Shown here in pieces: positions 43,945 to 53,701 of a stretch of DNA of 64,000 bases. Below the pieces are notes generated by a model. That model worked only from the letters and a program-made list of their open reading frames with translations. It ran no database searches and was not told the origin of the DNA. Positions within the stretch are counted from its first letter, which is position 1. Each line of letters starts with the position of its first letter. Source of the DNA: Agrobacterium vitis (lineage in GTDB: Bacteria > Pseudomonadota > Alphaproteobacteria > Rhizobiales > Rhizobiaceae); the NCBI RefSeq assembly GCF_014926405.1, contig NZ_JACXXJ020000005.1, positions 439,001 through 503,000 of the forward strand, written 5' to 3'. The translations under genes were made by a program, and so were the position numbers.

Positions 43945-44589
43945 ATGGATCGCAAGATCATGATCATTGGCAATGGTGAGGTTCCTCAGGAGGTTGCGGA
44001 CGCCATTGATGCTGCCGATATGGTCATCCGCTTCAATGGTGCGCGCAATTTCGGCCTGGCCGGACACCGCACCGATGTGATGGCGGTGTGCAATACCGGA
44101 CGTCCCGCCAAGGCCATGCTGGCCGATTGCGCCTGGCGCAACAGCCCGCCGGTCGATACCAGCGGCGCGATCTGGTCGGTGCGCGATCCCGCGAAATTCG
44201 AGGCGATGAAGCCGGATATTCTGGTCAATTTTCCCGAACTTGACGATCTGTTTGAGGATCAAACCGACAATTTTGCCGAATTTGCCCGCAGCAATGGCAA
44301 GGATCACGTCGTTTTGCCCGCCTTGGCCCATGAGGCCGCAGTGGCGGCATTGGACCCCTACGATCCCGGTCTCTATGTCACGCCGAGCAGCGGCCTGGTA
44401 GTGATGAGCCATGTTCTTCGCGATCCGGCTTTTGCCGGAGATCGGATTTTCGTTGCAGGCTTTTCGCACCAGGGTTGGGATGGCCATCCTTTCGCTGCGG
44501 AACGGCAAGTGATCGACGCACATATCGAGGCCGGGCGGCTGACGCGCCTTGGGCCTTCACCCTTACCTGTCCTGTCCCAAGGAGCCTGA
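43945..44589 (+). CDS. Urease operon accessory protein
   Basis: A 214-residue protein recognised as the so-called urease operon accessory protein of Rhizobiaceae. Its N-terminus ([29 protein letters not shown] split) and the segment [14 protein letters not shown] resemble glycosyltransferase family 29 (sialyltransferase-like) motifs. The reaction is not known. It lies between the LprI-type gene and ureC. A link with urease maturation has not been shown to my knowledge. Confidence 0.78.
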   Translation: MDRKIMIIGNGEVPQEVADAIDAADMVIRFNGARNFGLAGHRTDVMAVCNTGRPAKAMLADCAWRNSPPVDTSGAIWSVRDPAKFEAMKPDILVNFPELDDLFEDQTDNFAEFARSNGKDHVVLPALAHEAAVAALDPYDPGLYVTPSSGLVVMSHVLRDPAFAGDRIFVAGFSHQGWDGHPFAAERQVIDAHIEAGRLTRLGPSPLPVLSQGA

Positions 44590-44591
44590 CC

Positions 44592-46304
44592 ATGCCTTTC
44601 AAAATGTCCCGCGCCGCCTATGCCAGCATGTTCGGCCCCACGACCGGGGATAAAGTGCGGTTGGCCGATACCGAGCTGTTCATTGAGGTGGAAAAGGATT
44701 TCACCCATTATGGCGACGAAGTGAAATTCGGTGGTGGCAAAGTGATCCGCGATGGCATGGGGCAAAGCCAGGCGACGCGCGTGGACGGCGCGGTCGATAC
44801 CGTCATCACCAATGCGCTGATCGTTGATCACTGGGGCATCGTCAAGGCGGATATCGGCTTGAAGGACGGTCGTATCGTTGCCATCGGCAAGGCGGGCAAT
44901 CCCGATACCCAGCCGGGCGTCAATATCATTGTCGGCCCCGGCACGGAAGCGATTGCCGGGGAAGGCAAGATCGTCACGGCGGGCGGCATGGACAGCCATA
45001 TCCATTTCATTTGCCCGCAGCAGATCGAGGAAGCGCTGATGAGCGGCTTGACCTGCATGTTGGGCGGCGGCACCGGCCCAGCGCATGGCACGCTTGCCAC
45101 CACTTGCACACCCGGTCCCTGGCATATTGCCCGGATGATCGAGGCGGCGGATGCTTTCCCGATGAACCTTGCTTTTGCAGGCAAGGGCAATGCCTCGCTG
45201 CCGGGTGCGTTGGAAGAAATGGTGCTGGGCGGTGCCTGCGCCCTGAAACTGCATGAGGATTGGGGTACGACCCCCGGTGCCGTCGATTGCTGCCTGTCGG
45301 TGGCCGACGACTACGATGTGCAGGTGATGATCCATACCGATACGCTGAACGAAAGCGGTTTCGTCGAGGATTCCATCAGCGCGATCAAGGGCCGCACCAT
45401 CCATGCCTTCCACACCGAAGGGGCAGGCGGCGGCCATGCGCCTGACATCATCAAGATCTGCGGCCAGCCGAATGTGATCCCGTCTTCCACCAATCCGACG
45501 CGGCCCTATACGATCAATACGCTGGCCGAGCATTTGGACATGCTGATGGTCTGCCATCACTTGAGCCCGTCGATCCCGGAAGACATCGCCTTTGCCGAAA
45601 GCCGGATCCGCAAGGAAACCATTGCGGCGGAAGACATTCTCCACGATATCGGCGCGTTTTCGATCATTTCGTCGGACAGCCAGGCCATGGGCCGGGTCGG
45701 CGAAGTTGCGATCCGCACCTGGCAGACGGCCGACAAGATGAAGCGGCAGCGCGGACGGCTGCCATCGGAAACCGGCGAGAACGACAATATGCGCGTCAAG
45801 CGCTACATCGCCAAATACACCATCAACCCGGCCATTGCCCATGGTCTCTCCCATGAAATCGGCTCGATTGAAATCGGCAAGCGCGCCGATCTGGTGATCT
45901 GGAACCCGGCCTTTTTCGGCGTCAAACCGGATATGGTGCTGCTTGGAGGCTCGATTGCCGCCGCCCCGATGGGTGATCCCAACGCCTCGATCCCGACGCC
46001 GCAGCCGGTGCATTACCGGCATATGTTCGGCGCCTATGGCAAGGCCCGCACCAACTCCTCCGTCACCTTCGTGTCTCAGGCCTCGTTGGACGTAGGTCTG
46101 GCGGCGCGGCTCGGCGTTTCCAAGCAATTGCTGGCGGTAAAAAACACCCGCGGCGGCATTTCCAAGGCGTCGATGATCCACAACAGCCTGACACCGCATA
46201 TCGAGGTCGACCCTGAAACCTATGAAGTGCGCGCTGATGGCGAATTGCTGACCTGCGAACCGGCCACTGTTTTGCCGATGGCACAGCGGTATTTCTTGTT
46301 TTGA
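44592..46304 (+). CDS. ureC: Urease alpha (catalytic) subunit UreC
   Basis: A 570-residue catalytic subunit. Nickel ligands H136, H138 ([11 protein letters not shown]), the lysine to be carbamylated K219 (LKLHEDWG), H248, H274 and D362, and the flap Cys C321 with H322 (MVCHH), are all present. It hydrolyses urea to ammonia and carbamate. Complete; ATG 44592 follows GGAGCC. The long antisense frame over this gene is a shadow. Confidence 0.98.
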   Translation: MPFKMSRAAYASMFGPTTGDKVRLADTELFIEVEKDFTHYGDEVKFGGGKVIRDGMGQSQATRVDGAVDTVITNALIVDHWGIVKADIGLKDGRIVAIGKAGNPDTQPGVNIIVGPGTEAIAGEGKIVTAGGMDSHIHFICPQQIEEALMSGLTCMLGGGTGPAHGTLATTCTPGPWHIARMIEAADAFPMNLAFAGKGNASLPGALEEMVLGGACALKLHEDWGTTPGAVDCCLSVADDYDVQVMIHTDTLNESGFVEDSISAIKGRTIHAFHTEGAGGGHAPDIIKICGQPNVIPSSTNPTRPYTINTLAEHLDMLMVCHHLSPSIPEDIAFAESRIRKETIAAEDILHDIGAFSIISSDSQAMGRVGEVAIRTWQTADKMKRQRGRLPSETGENDNMRVKRYIAKYTINPAIAHGLSHEIGSIEIGKRADLVIWNPAFFGVKPDMVLLGGSIAAAPMGDPNASIPTPQPVHYRHMFGAYGKARTNSSVTFVSQASLDVGLAARLGVSKQLLAVKNTRGGISKASMIHNSLTPHIEVDPETYEVRADGELLTCEPATVLPMAQRYFLF

Positions 46305-46325
46305 TGGGAGTTATACGATGAGTCA

Positions 46326-46405
46326 TTGAAAATGGTTCATCGTATTCCTTTTGCAAATATCTCAAGCCGTGCAAGCATTTGAGATATTTGCAATCTCTTC
46401 AAGGC
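46326..46405. repeat. Palindromic intergenic repeat, copy 2
   Basis: It starts TTGAAAATGG (46326), has perfect 15-bp arms TTGCAAATATCTCAA (46351-46365) and TTGAGATATTTGCAA (46379-46393) with a 13-nt spacer, then CTTCAAGGCG. It has the same block order as 4321-4400, 42 kb away. It lies just after the ureC stop and could also act as a 3' hairpin. Confidence 0.85.
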
Positions 46406-46454
46406 GAGGATGCATGCGCATGTCAGAGCCTTGGTATTATTGCGATTAGTGGTG

Positions 46455-46997
46455 ATGTCTGAATCTGAAAATCAAGCCTTCTTGCAGGACAGTCTGCAAG
46501 TTCTTGTCGGTCTGCCTTTAAGCATTGCCCGCAATGCGGCAGATATGAAAGTTTTCCATTTTGGCTCCATTCGCCCCCATCATTCAACACGGGGAAGACC
46601 AGGAACGACGGGATCTCATGCGCTCCATATCCAATGCTCCTGGCGGATTGTCACGGAGAATGGGATCGTGACAGGGTCCTCAGATCGTTTCATGGAGCCT
46701 GAGGAGGGTGCTCCTGTAAACGTCGAGGATCCTCAATTTGGTACGTTGCAATTCGTGCGGATTGCGGCCTTGCTGCAAGGTTACGACGAAGCCACTAAGT
46801 CCTTTGTAAATGCCACGGATCATCTCATTGTCCAGTCCGTAACATGCGACAGATATTGTGGAGCTGATCTCCAATTGTCAGGTGGTTATCGCCTGCAAAT
46901 TTTCCCGGATGGTTCGCAGGCCGAGGACTGGCGTTTTATGGAGAATGAAGGACGGCACATCGTTATCGAAGGCGGAAAAGCGAATGTGGTGGGCTGA
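46455..46997 (+). CDS. Unknown protein of 180 residues
   Basis: A soluble protein that starts MSESENQAFLQDSLQVL; ATG 46455 was chosen because it opens the polar, family-like part, but GTG 46452 is adjacent and the ribosome site is weak. Noticeable features are HALHIQCSWRIV near the middle, GSSDRF, a pair VTCDRYCGAD, and a C-terminus with RLQIFPDGSQAEDWRF. I do not recognise it with confidence. It is flanked by the repeat on its left. A weak hairpin (GGCGACG/CGTCGCC, 47043-47072) follows it. Confidence 0.65.
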   Translation: MSESENQAFLQDSLQVLVGLPLSIARNAADMKVFHFGSIRPHHSTRGRPGTTGSHALHIQCSWRIVTENGIVTGSSDRFMEPEEGAPVNVEDPQFGTLQFVRIAALLQGYDEATKSFVNATDHLIVQSVTCDRYCGADLQLSGGYRLQIFPDGSQAEDWRFMENEGRHIVIEGGKANVVG

Positions 46998-47110
46998 TAG
47001 CCCACCTCTACCTTCCCTTAAATCTATTAGAATTGAAGAGGCGGCGACGCTTTAACGTCCACTCCCGTCGCCCTCTTTCAAAGGCAGACAGCATCGCCAC
47101 TGAAACGGGT

Positions 47111-48394
47111 TCAGCCTGAAAACGGCTTTTGCATCAGCCCGGAGGAATTGTGGCCCGTCCGGTACTCATTCAAAGCTTCCACATAAAAATCGTCCCAGAA
47201 TTCATTGGCATCCTTCGCCGAAAACATCGTCTTTGCAGTGCGATAGGCGGCTTGGCGCATGGCTTTGTAAGCATTCTGGTCGGCCATGGCGGCGACGACT
47301 TCGTTCAGGCTTTCTTCGGCCAGTCGCTCGATCTCGCGGGCATGGATCTCGGCAAATTCCGGCGTGCTGCGGTCGTCGGCAATGTGTTTCCACTCACCGA
47401 TATCATTGGTCTCCATGTCGAGCAGGATGCCATTTTGCCGGTGCTTGATGAATTCCGGCAGGGCGCCCTGTTTCGTGGCGATCACCGGCACGTAATTGGC
47501 CTCGGATTCAATGGCGCTGAAGCCGAATGTGTCGCAGAATGTGGTCAGCAGCGAGAAATGCGCATTGCGCAGGATTTTCAGCACTTCGCTATTGGGAATG
47601 TTCTGGACATGGCGAACATTCGGCAGGCTCAACAATTTGCGGTAACGGTCGAAGTAACCGGGCGCCAACGGGTCAGTCCAGGACATCGGTCCGACTTCCA
47701 CCGTGGAGACGATATCGACTTCCAGCGGAATGCCGCGCTCCATGGCGAGTTCGGCCATGCGCACGCCAACGCAACCGCCCTTGCGGGCAAAGTGATTTCC
47801 GACGAAGACGACGCGGATCGGCCCCTGGTTTTCGTCGTTGAACGTATCCGGTCGCTCTTCGATTTCCATATTTGGATAGCGCATGAACAGCTTCCTGTTC
47901 AGCGCCTCATAGGCAGGGTTATTTCTATGGGTCTTTTGAAAGATCCGGCGCGCATGTTCGGAAATCGCGCCGATCCCGAGACAGCGGTCGGAAATCAGAC
48001 GCCGGGTCATGAAGGCATAAAGTGCTGAGGTCTCAATGCCGAAGCCGCGCGGCATATGGGATTCAAAAGAGATCATGAAGGGCGTCGCGCTCATCGGTAT
48101 CCGGTTGAACGCATGGATGAGGTCGAACCGGCGCGGCGGAAATGGCGACAGGACCGTGATGCCTTCCAGCTTCGGCGATACGTAGTTCATCGGCACAAAA
48201 TTGCGATTTTCGATCATGTGCCGGCTGTGGCGCGGTGAATTGAAGCGCCAGGGGTAACGGGTCGGTGCTAGCACCGACAAACGGGTATTTCTGACGGAGG
48301 GGTCCCGGTCAATGGCTCTGCCCACCGGACCATTGGTGTCTTCTACGACCGGCAATACATGCCGGGTCATAGGCTGCTTTTTCGCATTCAACAT
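47111..48394 (-). CDS. GT4-type glycosyltransferase
   Basis: A 427-residue glycosyltransferase of the GT-B fold. The C-terminal donor-binding half has FVGNHFARKGG and the EX7E-type region FGFSAIESEANYVPVIATKQGALPE (split), with N-terminal acceptor domain features FDLIHAFNRIP. ATG 48394 lies after GGAG; a TTG 5 codons upstream is less likely. It stands alone between the urease genes with no sugar-synthesis partner. An exact CtrA box lies 97-111 bp upstream. Confidence 0.82.
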   Translation of the reverse strand: MLNAKKQPMTRHVLPVVEDTNGPVGRAIDRDPSVRNTRLSVLAPTRYPWRFNSPRHSRHMIENRNFVPMNYVSPKLEGITVLSPFPPRRFDLIHAFNRIPMSATPFMISFESHMPRGFGIETSALYAFMTRRLISDRCLGIGAISEHARRIFQKTHRNNPAYEALNRKLFMRYPNMEIEERPDTFNDENQGPIRVVFVGNHFARKGGCVGVRMAELAMERGIPLEVDIVSTVEVGPMSWTDPLAPGYFDRYRKLLSLPNVRHVQNIPNSEVLKILRNAHFSLLTTFCDTFGFSAIESEANYVPVIATKQGALPEFIKHRQNGILLDMETNDIGEWKHIADDRSTPEFAEIHAREIERLAEESLNEVVAAMADQNAYKAMRQAAYRTAKTMFSAKDANEFWDDFYVEALNEYRTGHNSSGLMQKPFSG

Positions 48395-48409
48395 CGTTTC
48401 CGTCTCCAA

Positions 48410-48989
48410 CCCTACCCAATACCAAAAAAGATCTTCTGTCGGCGATTGGCATTCGAAAGCCTGTTTCGATGCCGAATTTTGTGCAAATTCTTAACAAATC
48501 GTTAAGGTCGAATATTTCCGGATTAAAATACGCAACAAAGTTTTTTGCAATGCTTCAAGATCTGTTTTGTCTGTTTTTTTATGTGATAATCGCCCTCTGC
48601 ATCAACCATTAAAGGTATAGATCTTAAATTAGGGCAATAATGTGCTATTATGAAGCTTTGTTAAAGTTGTGATCGATTGCATACGTTGCTGTCGAGGCAG
48701 CAGTGGCCAAGGCATCGCGGTTGGTCTTCTATACAGCGCGCGCAATAGGCCGGTTTGCCCGGTTTGAGCTTTTGCCGCGTTAAAAGCGAAACTGGTCATC
48801 ATTATGCAATGCCGAATGGGGTCCGCCATGCACTATGCGCATGTCAGGCATGCTGCGGCGTCCAGCATGCTGTTTTATGCTGCGCCGCACATGGTTATGC
48901 GGTAATCGAAAGGCTGATCCCGGTGGCCCGGTAAAAGGCCGCTTTTCATCATTTTTACGCTTCATCATGTCTATCAAAGGAGATCAGCG
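48410..48989. other. Spacer with CtrA box and hairpin
   Basis: 580 bp between the divergent glycosyltransferase and peroxiredoxin genes. It holds the CtrA box at 48491-48505, an A+T-rich stretch, and a hairpin TGCGGCG / CGCCGCA with inner AGCAT / ATGCT (48854-48889). No credible gene was seen. Confidence 0.6.
48491..48505. promoter_or_regulatory. Exact CtrA box upstream of the glycosyltransferase
   Basis: TTAA-CAAATCG-TTAA, 97 bp before the glycosyltransferase ATG. The half-site is TTAAG on both sides when read outward. Confidence 0.65.
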
Positions 48990-49529
48990 ATGCTTATTGG
49001 CAGAAAAGTGCCCAGCGTCACGTTTCGTACCCGCGTTCGCGATGAAGAGGTCGGTGGCCCAAACCCCTTCCGTTGGCAAGATATGACCTCGGATGATTAC
49101 TTCAAGGGCAAGAAAGTCGTGCTCTTTTCGCTTCCGGGTGCTTTCACTCCCACCTGCTCGACCTTCCAACTGCCGGATTTCGAAAAGCTTTATAGCGAGT
49201 TCCAGTCTGCCAGCATTGACGACATCTACTGCATTTCGGTCAATGATGCTTTCGTTATGAATGCCTGGGGCAAGCAGCAGGGCCTGGCCAATGTCAAGCT
49301 CATTCCCGATGGCTCCGGCGAGTTCACCCGCAAGATGGGCATGCTGGTGTCCAAGGACAATCTCGGCTTCGGCATGCGCTCCTGGCGCTATGCGGCTATC
49401 ATCAACGATGGCGTAGTGGAGCAGTGGTTCGAAGAAGAAGGCTATTCCGACAATTGCGATAGCGACCCTTATGGTGTGTCTTCGCCGCAGAATATCCTGG
49501 AAAAGCTGAAGGAAAAGCAGGCGGCCTAA
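48990..49529 (+). CDS. Peroxiredoxin, Prx5/AhpE-like glutaredoxin-dependent type
   Basis: A 179-residue Prx5-type peroxiredoxin. Peroxidatic C56 sits in LPGAFTPTCST, and further Cys at 81 and 156, the latter in the usual resolving-Cys zone. It reduces hydrogen peroxide and alkyl hydroperoxides. AAAGGAGATCAGCG precedes the ATG. Single gene with its own terminator. Confidence 0.93.
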   Translation: MLIGRKVPSVTFRTRVRDEEVGGPNPFRWQDMTSDDYFKGKKVVLFSLPGAFTPTCSTFQLPDFEKLYSEFQSASIDDIYCISVNDAFVMNAWGKQQGLANVKLIPDGSGEFTRKMGMLVSKDNLGFGMRSWRYAAIINDGVVEQWFEEEGYSDNCDSDPYGVSSPQNILEKLKEKQAA

Positions 49530-49590
49530 GACGACGACTGATTTTCAACAAACCTTCGTAGGCGCGATTAAACACGTCTGCGAGATCAGA

Positions 49591-49617
49591 AAAACCCGGC
49601 TGCGTGCCGGGTTTTTT
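49591..49617 (+). terminator. Terminator after the peroxiredoxin gene
   Basis: Stem AAAACCCGGC / GCCGGGTTTT with a TGCGT loop, followed by TT, 61 bp after the stop. Confidence 0.93.
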
Positions 49618-49867
49618 CGTTTCGGTGATGCGCGGGCCGCTGGTATTTCCGCTACAGCGCCGTCCACCCAACATGGTGCACTAAAGTTCGCTGTATCGCT
49701 TTATGCACTCGCGCCCCTGCCTTTGCCCGGATGATCTGTTTTGGCTGTTCGTGTATTGAAATGATGCGATGGCCCATACAATCAATCGTTAAAATTCTAG
49801 GTATTGATTTAGGAAACGACACACAAAACAGGCCTATCCCAGAGAAAAGCAGAGAAGGGGGCGGCAA

Positions 49868-50686
49868 TTGATTCGAATATTGAACTGGCTTTCGCTGCGC
49901 CGAGGATTTGAAGATCTCTCGCAAAGGGGAAACATTTTCAGCTTTGTCATGCATCTGATGTTTTCGTCCGTTTCCCTGGCACTTGGCTTTCAGATCGTTG
50001 CCCTGCCGTTCTGTTGGGTGCTGGGTCTGGTGCCGATGCCGATCATTGATGCGGTCAAGCTCAGCGTGGCGATGAGCTGGTTGTTGGGCAGTTTCGTGGC
50101 CACATTCACCGGCGTCTTTGTGGCGCGTGAAATCCGTAGTCTCGCCATCGCCAAGGCAAAATACGAGCATCTGAGCAGGATTGACGGTCTGTCCGGCCTG
50201 CTGAACCGGCGTGCCTTTTCGGAAGCGCTGGACCAGACGGAGGGGAACGCTTCGCTGGCCATCGCCGATCTCGATTGGTTCAAGTCGATCAACGATGCTT
50301 ACGGCCACAGCGCCGGCGATTTCGTCATTCGGGCCGTGGCAGACATTCTGTGCCATTTCGCCAATGATCCGCATGTCACGGCCAGGCTTGGCGGCGAGGA
50401 ATTCGGTTTGATCATCCAGGGCGACACGATCCAGCAGCGGTTTGAGCGGATCGACATGATCCGCCGCAGCATTTCCGACCTTCGGCTGCATTTCGACGGT
50501 CGGTTGATCTCGACATCCATCTCGATCGGCGTTGCGGAAATTTCGCCGGAAAGGCGGCCGGAAGTGGTCTATGCGGCGGCCGACCGCGCGCTTTACCGTG
50601 CCAAGGCCAATGGCCGCAACTGTATCGTGCATGAAATGACCCATGGCCCGCAACCGTTGAAACAGGCTATCCAGGCCGTCTCCTAA
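49868..50686 (+). CDS. GGDEF-domain diguanylate cyclase, membrane-anchored
   Basis: A 272-residue protein with two hydrophobic segments near the N-terminus (about residues 33-55 and 65-88) and a GGDEF domain. The active loop is RLGGEEFGL (175-179), with [14 protein letters not shown] as the conserved metal/GTP region. It should make cyclic di-GMP. No inhibitory RxxD motif is visible five residues before GGEEF. The start is the TTG at 49868, preceded by GGGGG; the first ATG is at codon 28 and would remove part of the first membrane span. Confidence 0.87.
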   Translation: MIRILNWLSLRRGFEDLSQRGNIFSFVMHLMFSSVSLALGFQIVALPFCWVLGLVPMPIIDAVKLSVAMSWLLGSFVATFTGVFVAREIRSLAIAKAKYEHLSRIDGLSGLLNRRAFSEALDQTEGNASLAIADLDWFKSINDAYGHSAGDFVIRAVADILCHFANDPHVTARLGGEEFGLIIQGDTIQQRFERIDMIRRSISDLRLHFDGRLISTSISIGVAEISPERRPEVVYAAADRALYRAKANGRNCIVHEMTHGPQPLKQAIQAVS

Positions 50687-50883
50687 ACTGCCCGATCATT
50701 GCTTTGATATTTGCGATAACAACGGCACAGGCCCATTTGCCTGTTGCGCCCGGCCTTTGTTTTGCGCAAACTCGGCGCCTGTCAAGGCTGTCGCTTTATC
50801 CAAGGCTGTCGGCCAAATCCGGTTTAGTGAATCGATATAAGCGTTGCGGAGCCATTGGCGATCCGCAGGGTCATGGAGTGCCG

Positions 50884-51345
50884 ATGCTGCGTGTGATCTC
50901 TTATCTTCCGGCCTCAGATGCCCTTGATCCGGCGGTGTCGACGGTTGTTCTGGCCCATGACATGCGCCATTTGCGTCGTAAGCTGCTGCATCTAGCCGAT
51001 GGCGAGATGGTGATGCTGGACCTTAAGGAAGCGGTGCTGTTTGCCGATGGCGACCGTCTGGTGCTTGATAACGGCGACCAGATCGCGGTGAAGGCCGCCG
51101 ATGAGCGGCTCTACGCGATTGAGCCGCGCGACGGGCAGCATCTGCTGGAACTGGCCTGGCATCTTGGCAACCGTCATCTCCCTGCCCAAATCGAGCTGGA
51201 CCGCATCCTGATCGGCCGTGATCCGGTGATCCGCGCCATGCTGGAGGGGCTGGGCGCGACGGTCAGCGAGGTGGTGGAGCCGTTTCAGCCGGTGCGTGGC
51301 GCTTATCACAGCCATGGGTCACATGCCCATCACGCCCATTCCTGA
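50884..51345 (+). CDS. ureE: Urease accessory protein UreE (nickel chaperone)
   Basis: A 153-residue UreE with an N-terminal peptide-binding domain and a metal-binding domain ([20 protein letters not shown] split). The C-terminal His-rich tail ([13 protein letters not shown]) is typical of nickel storage. ATG 50884 (MLRVISYLP) has GGAG just before it. Urease structural genes are 4.6 kb upstream, so this starts a second ure cluster. Confidence 0.94.
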   Translation: MLRVISYLPASDALDPAVSTVVLAHDMRHLRRKLLHLADGEMVMLDLKEAVLFADGDRLVLDNGDQIAVKAADERLYAIEPRDGQHLLELAWHLGNRHLPAQIELDRILIGRDPVIRAMLEGLGATVSEVVEPFQPVRGAYHSHGSHAHHAHS

Positions 51346-51351
51346 TCGACC

Positions 51352-52044
51352 ATGACCATTGCTCTCGATACGCTCGGCCTGATCCGGCTGATGACATGGC
51401 TCTCGCCGGCCTTTCCCGTGGGCGGCTTTGCCTATTCCGGTGGACTGGAAAAGGCGGTCGAGGATGGGTTGATCGATGGTGACGGGACCGCGACCGGGCG
51501 GCAAGAGGCGTTGCTGGCCTGGCTGACATCGCTGCTGGACCATGGCGCAATTTGGAACGATGCGGTGCTTCTGGCTGAGGCCTGGCGGGTCTGGAATATG
51601 CCGCAGTCCCTAACCGAGGTGTCGGATCTGGCGCTGGCGCTGGCCGGCTCTCGGGAGCGCTATCAGGAAACGACGGCGCTCGGCGCCGCGTTTCGCGATG
51701 CGGCTCGCCGCTGGGCGGACCCGCTTTCGGCTCTGTCGCCCAATCCAGTCGCCTATCCGGTGGCGGTTGGGGCGGTTGGCGCCAGTCAGGGGATAGGTTG
51801 CGAGGCCGCGCTTGCCGCCTATTTGCATGCGGCCCTGTCGCAGCAGGTCTCGGCGGGTATTCGCCTCAGCCTGATCGGCCAGACCGGTGGCCTCGCCATT
51901 CTATCGCGGCTCGAGGCGCTTGTGGCAAGCCTAGCTGCCCGGGCCGTTCAGTCGGGGTTGGACGATCTTGGCAGCGCGACGATTGCCGCAGACATCGTTT
52001 CGGCGCGCCATGAAGGTCAAGCTGTGCGACTGTTCCGGTCGTGA
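51352..52044 (+). CDS. ureF: Urease accessory protein UreF
   Basis: A 230-residue all-helical UreF with the family start LIRLMTWLSPAFPVGGFAYS and the segment YPVAVGAVGASQGIG. UreF links UreD to the GTPase UreG. It follows ureE by 6 bp. Confidence 0.95.
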   Translation: MTIALDTLGLIRLMTWLSPAFPVGGFAYSGGLEKAVEDGLIDGDGTATGRQEALLAWLTSLLDHGAIWNDAVLLAEAWRVWNMPQSLTEVSDLALALAGSRERYQETTALGAAFRDAARRWADPLSALSPNPVAYPVAVGAVGASQGIGCEAALAAYLHAALSQQVSAGIRLSLIGQTGGLAILSRLEALVASLAARAVQSGLDDLGSATIAADIVSARHEGQAVRLFRS

Positions 52045-52098
52045 TATCGCCAGCTGTAGAAGCTTGGCGAAGAACAAGAGAATAACAAGGGGAAAAGC

Positions 52099-52710
52099 AT
52101 GAAATCGGCAAATGGTCCGTTGCGGGTCGGAATTGGTGGCCCGGTCGGTTCGGGCAAGACGGCGCTGACGGAAAAGCTGTGCAAGGCGATGCGTGACCGC
52201 TATTCGGTGGCCGTCGTCACCAATGATATCTACACCCGTGAGGATGCCGACGCTTTGATCCGCATGCAAGCGCTGTCTTCTGACCGGGTGGTGGGCGTGG
52301 AGACCGGCGGCTGTCCGCATACGGCGATCCGGGAGGATGCGTCAATCAATCTCCAGGCGATTGCCGGACTGAACGAGCGCATTCCCGATCTCGACGTGAT
52401 TTTCATCGAATCCGGTGGCGACAACCTGGCCGCGACCTTTTCGCCCGATCTGGCTGATGTGACGATCTATGTAATCTCGGTCTGTCAGGGCGAGGAAATT
52501 CCCCGCAAAGGCGGGCCGGGCATTACCCGCTCGGATCTACTGGTCATCAACAAGAAGGATCTGGCACCCTATGTCGAGGTGGATCTTGATGTGATGGATC
52601 GCGATGCGGCGCGTATGCGCGAGGCCCGTCCGCATGTGTTTTCCGACCTGAAGCGTGGCGAGGGCGTGGCCGACATCGTTCGGTTCCTTGAAAGCCATGG
52701 GGGCCTTTGA
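52099..52710 (+). CDS. ureG: Urease accessory GTPase UreG
   Basis: A 203-residue GTPase with P-loop [11 protein letters not shown], metal-binding CPH motif in [13 protein letters not shown] and [18 protein letters not shown]. It supplies GTP energy for nickel insertion. The stop is 1 bp before the start of the metallo-hydrolase gene. Confidence 0.97.
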   Translation: MKSANGPLRVGIGGPVGSGKTALTEKLCKAMRDRYSVAVVTNDIYTREDADALIRMQALSSDRVVGVETGGCPHTAIREDASINLQAIAGLNERIPDLDVIFIESGGDNLAATFSPDLADVTIYVISVCQGEEIPRKGGPGITRSDLLVINKKDLAPYVEVDLDVMDRDAARMREARPHVFSDLKRGEGVADIVRFLESHGGL

Positions 52711-52711
52711 C

Positions 52712-53530
52712 ATGACGGATATATGTCGTTTCGGGTGCTATGATGTGACGATCATGGTCGATGGTGTTTTTAGAGCGCCGATTGAACATCTGGATCACGC
52801 CAGCAGTGACGTGGTGCGAAATGCGGCGGTCGCGGCGTGGCCGGCACCCACCATTGATATGGACGTCAATTTCTTCGTGCTGTCGGGCGCTGACGGCATT
52901 ACCCTGGTCGATGCGGGAACAGGCCCTTATTGGGGTCCTGAACTGGGGCTTGGAAGGGCTGCGCTGGAAAGGGCTGGAATAAGCCGCGCTGATGTGCGCC
53001 GGGTTCTCCTCACCCATTTGCATGGCGACCATGCGCTGGGCCTTTTTGACGACGCTGGACAATATTTTGCCGACGCGGAAATCGTCGTCCCGCAAGCGGA
53101 TCTGGCCTTTTTTACCAATGTCGCGCTGAAGGAGACCATCCCCGTCTATCGGCGTGGTGGCTTCGACATCGCTGCCCGCCTGCTGGAAATCTACCCAGAT
53201 CGTGTGCGCCCTGTCCCGGAAGGGCCCCTGCTTCCTGAAATAGAGATGGTTTCCATGCCCGGCCACACGCCTGGTCACTCCGGCTATCTGATTGGTGAGG
53301 GGGCGGAAAAGCTCGTGCTTTGGGGCGATCTTGTGCATGCGCCCAAACTTCAGCTTGATGATCCCGATTTCTGCTTCATCTATGACGCGGATGCCAGACA
53401 GGGCGCCGACAGCCGCCGGACCATCTTCACCCATGCAAGCGAAAAAGGCTGGACTGCCTCAGGCGGCCATGTTTCCGGTTTCGTGCGGGTGGAAAAGGCA
53501 GATACAGGCTGGGATTTCGTCGCGGCCTGA
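52712..53530 (+). CDS. Metallo-beta-lactamase-fold hydrolase downstream of ureG
   Basis: A 272-residue MBL-fold enzyme. The metal motif is THLHGDHALG, followed by MPGHTPGHSGY and GDLVHAP. Overall layout (VTIMVDGVF start, DAGTGPYWGPELG) resembles the lactonase/YtnP-like group that includes quorum-quenching enzymes. I chose ATG 52712, immediately after the ureG stop, with GGGGG 8 bp before it. Transcriptional coupling to ureG is likely. The substrate is unknown; a lactone or other ester is possible. Confidence 0.85.
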   Translation: MTDICRFGCYDVTIMVDGVFRAPIEHLDHASSDVVRNAAVAAWPAPTIDMDVNFFVLSGADGITLVDAGTGPYWGPELGLGRAALERAGISRADVRRVLLTHLHGDHALGLFDDAGQYFADAEIVVPQADLAFFTNVALKETIPVYRRGGFDIAARLLEIYPDRVRPVPEGPLLPEIEMVSMPGHTPGHSGYLIGEGAEKLVLWGDLVHAPKLQLDDPDFCFIYDADARQGADSRRTIFTHASEKGWTASGGHVSGFVRVEKADTGWDFVAA

Positions 53531-53701
53531 TCTTTGAGGAAGGCGGGAAAAGCGAAAGCGAGAAAAGCGGATATATGCCCCGTTTTCCACTTGTCCCTTT
53601 CACCATTTTCGATCTTCAAAACCTGACATTATATCGGAAAGGCGACAGGAACAGATCATTTGGAAAATCTCTCGCGACCCTTTTGAGTGATGCGATGCCT
53701 G
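53531..53701. other. Spacer between convergent genes
   Basis: 171 bp with no credible gene and no strong hairpin. Confidence 0.5.

Noticed and set aside
44373..46199. 608-codon open frame antisense to ureC
   Set aside because: It has no recognisable domains and is the mirror of a conserved, complete ureC with all catalytic residues.
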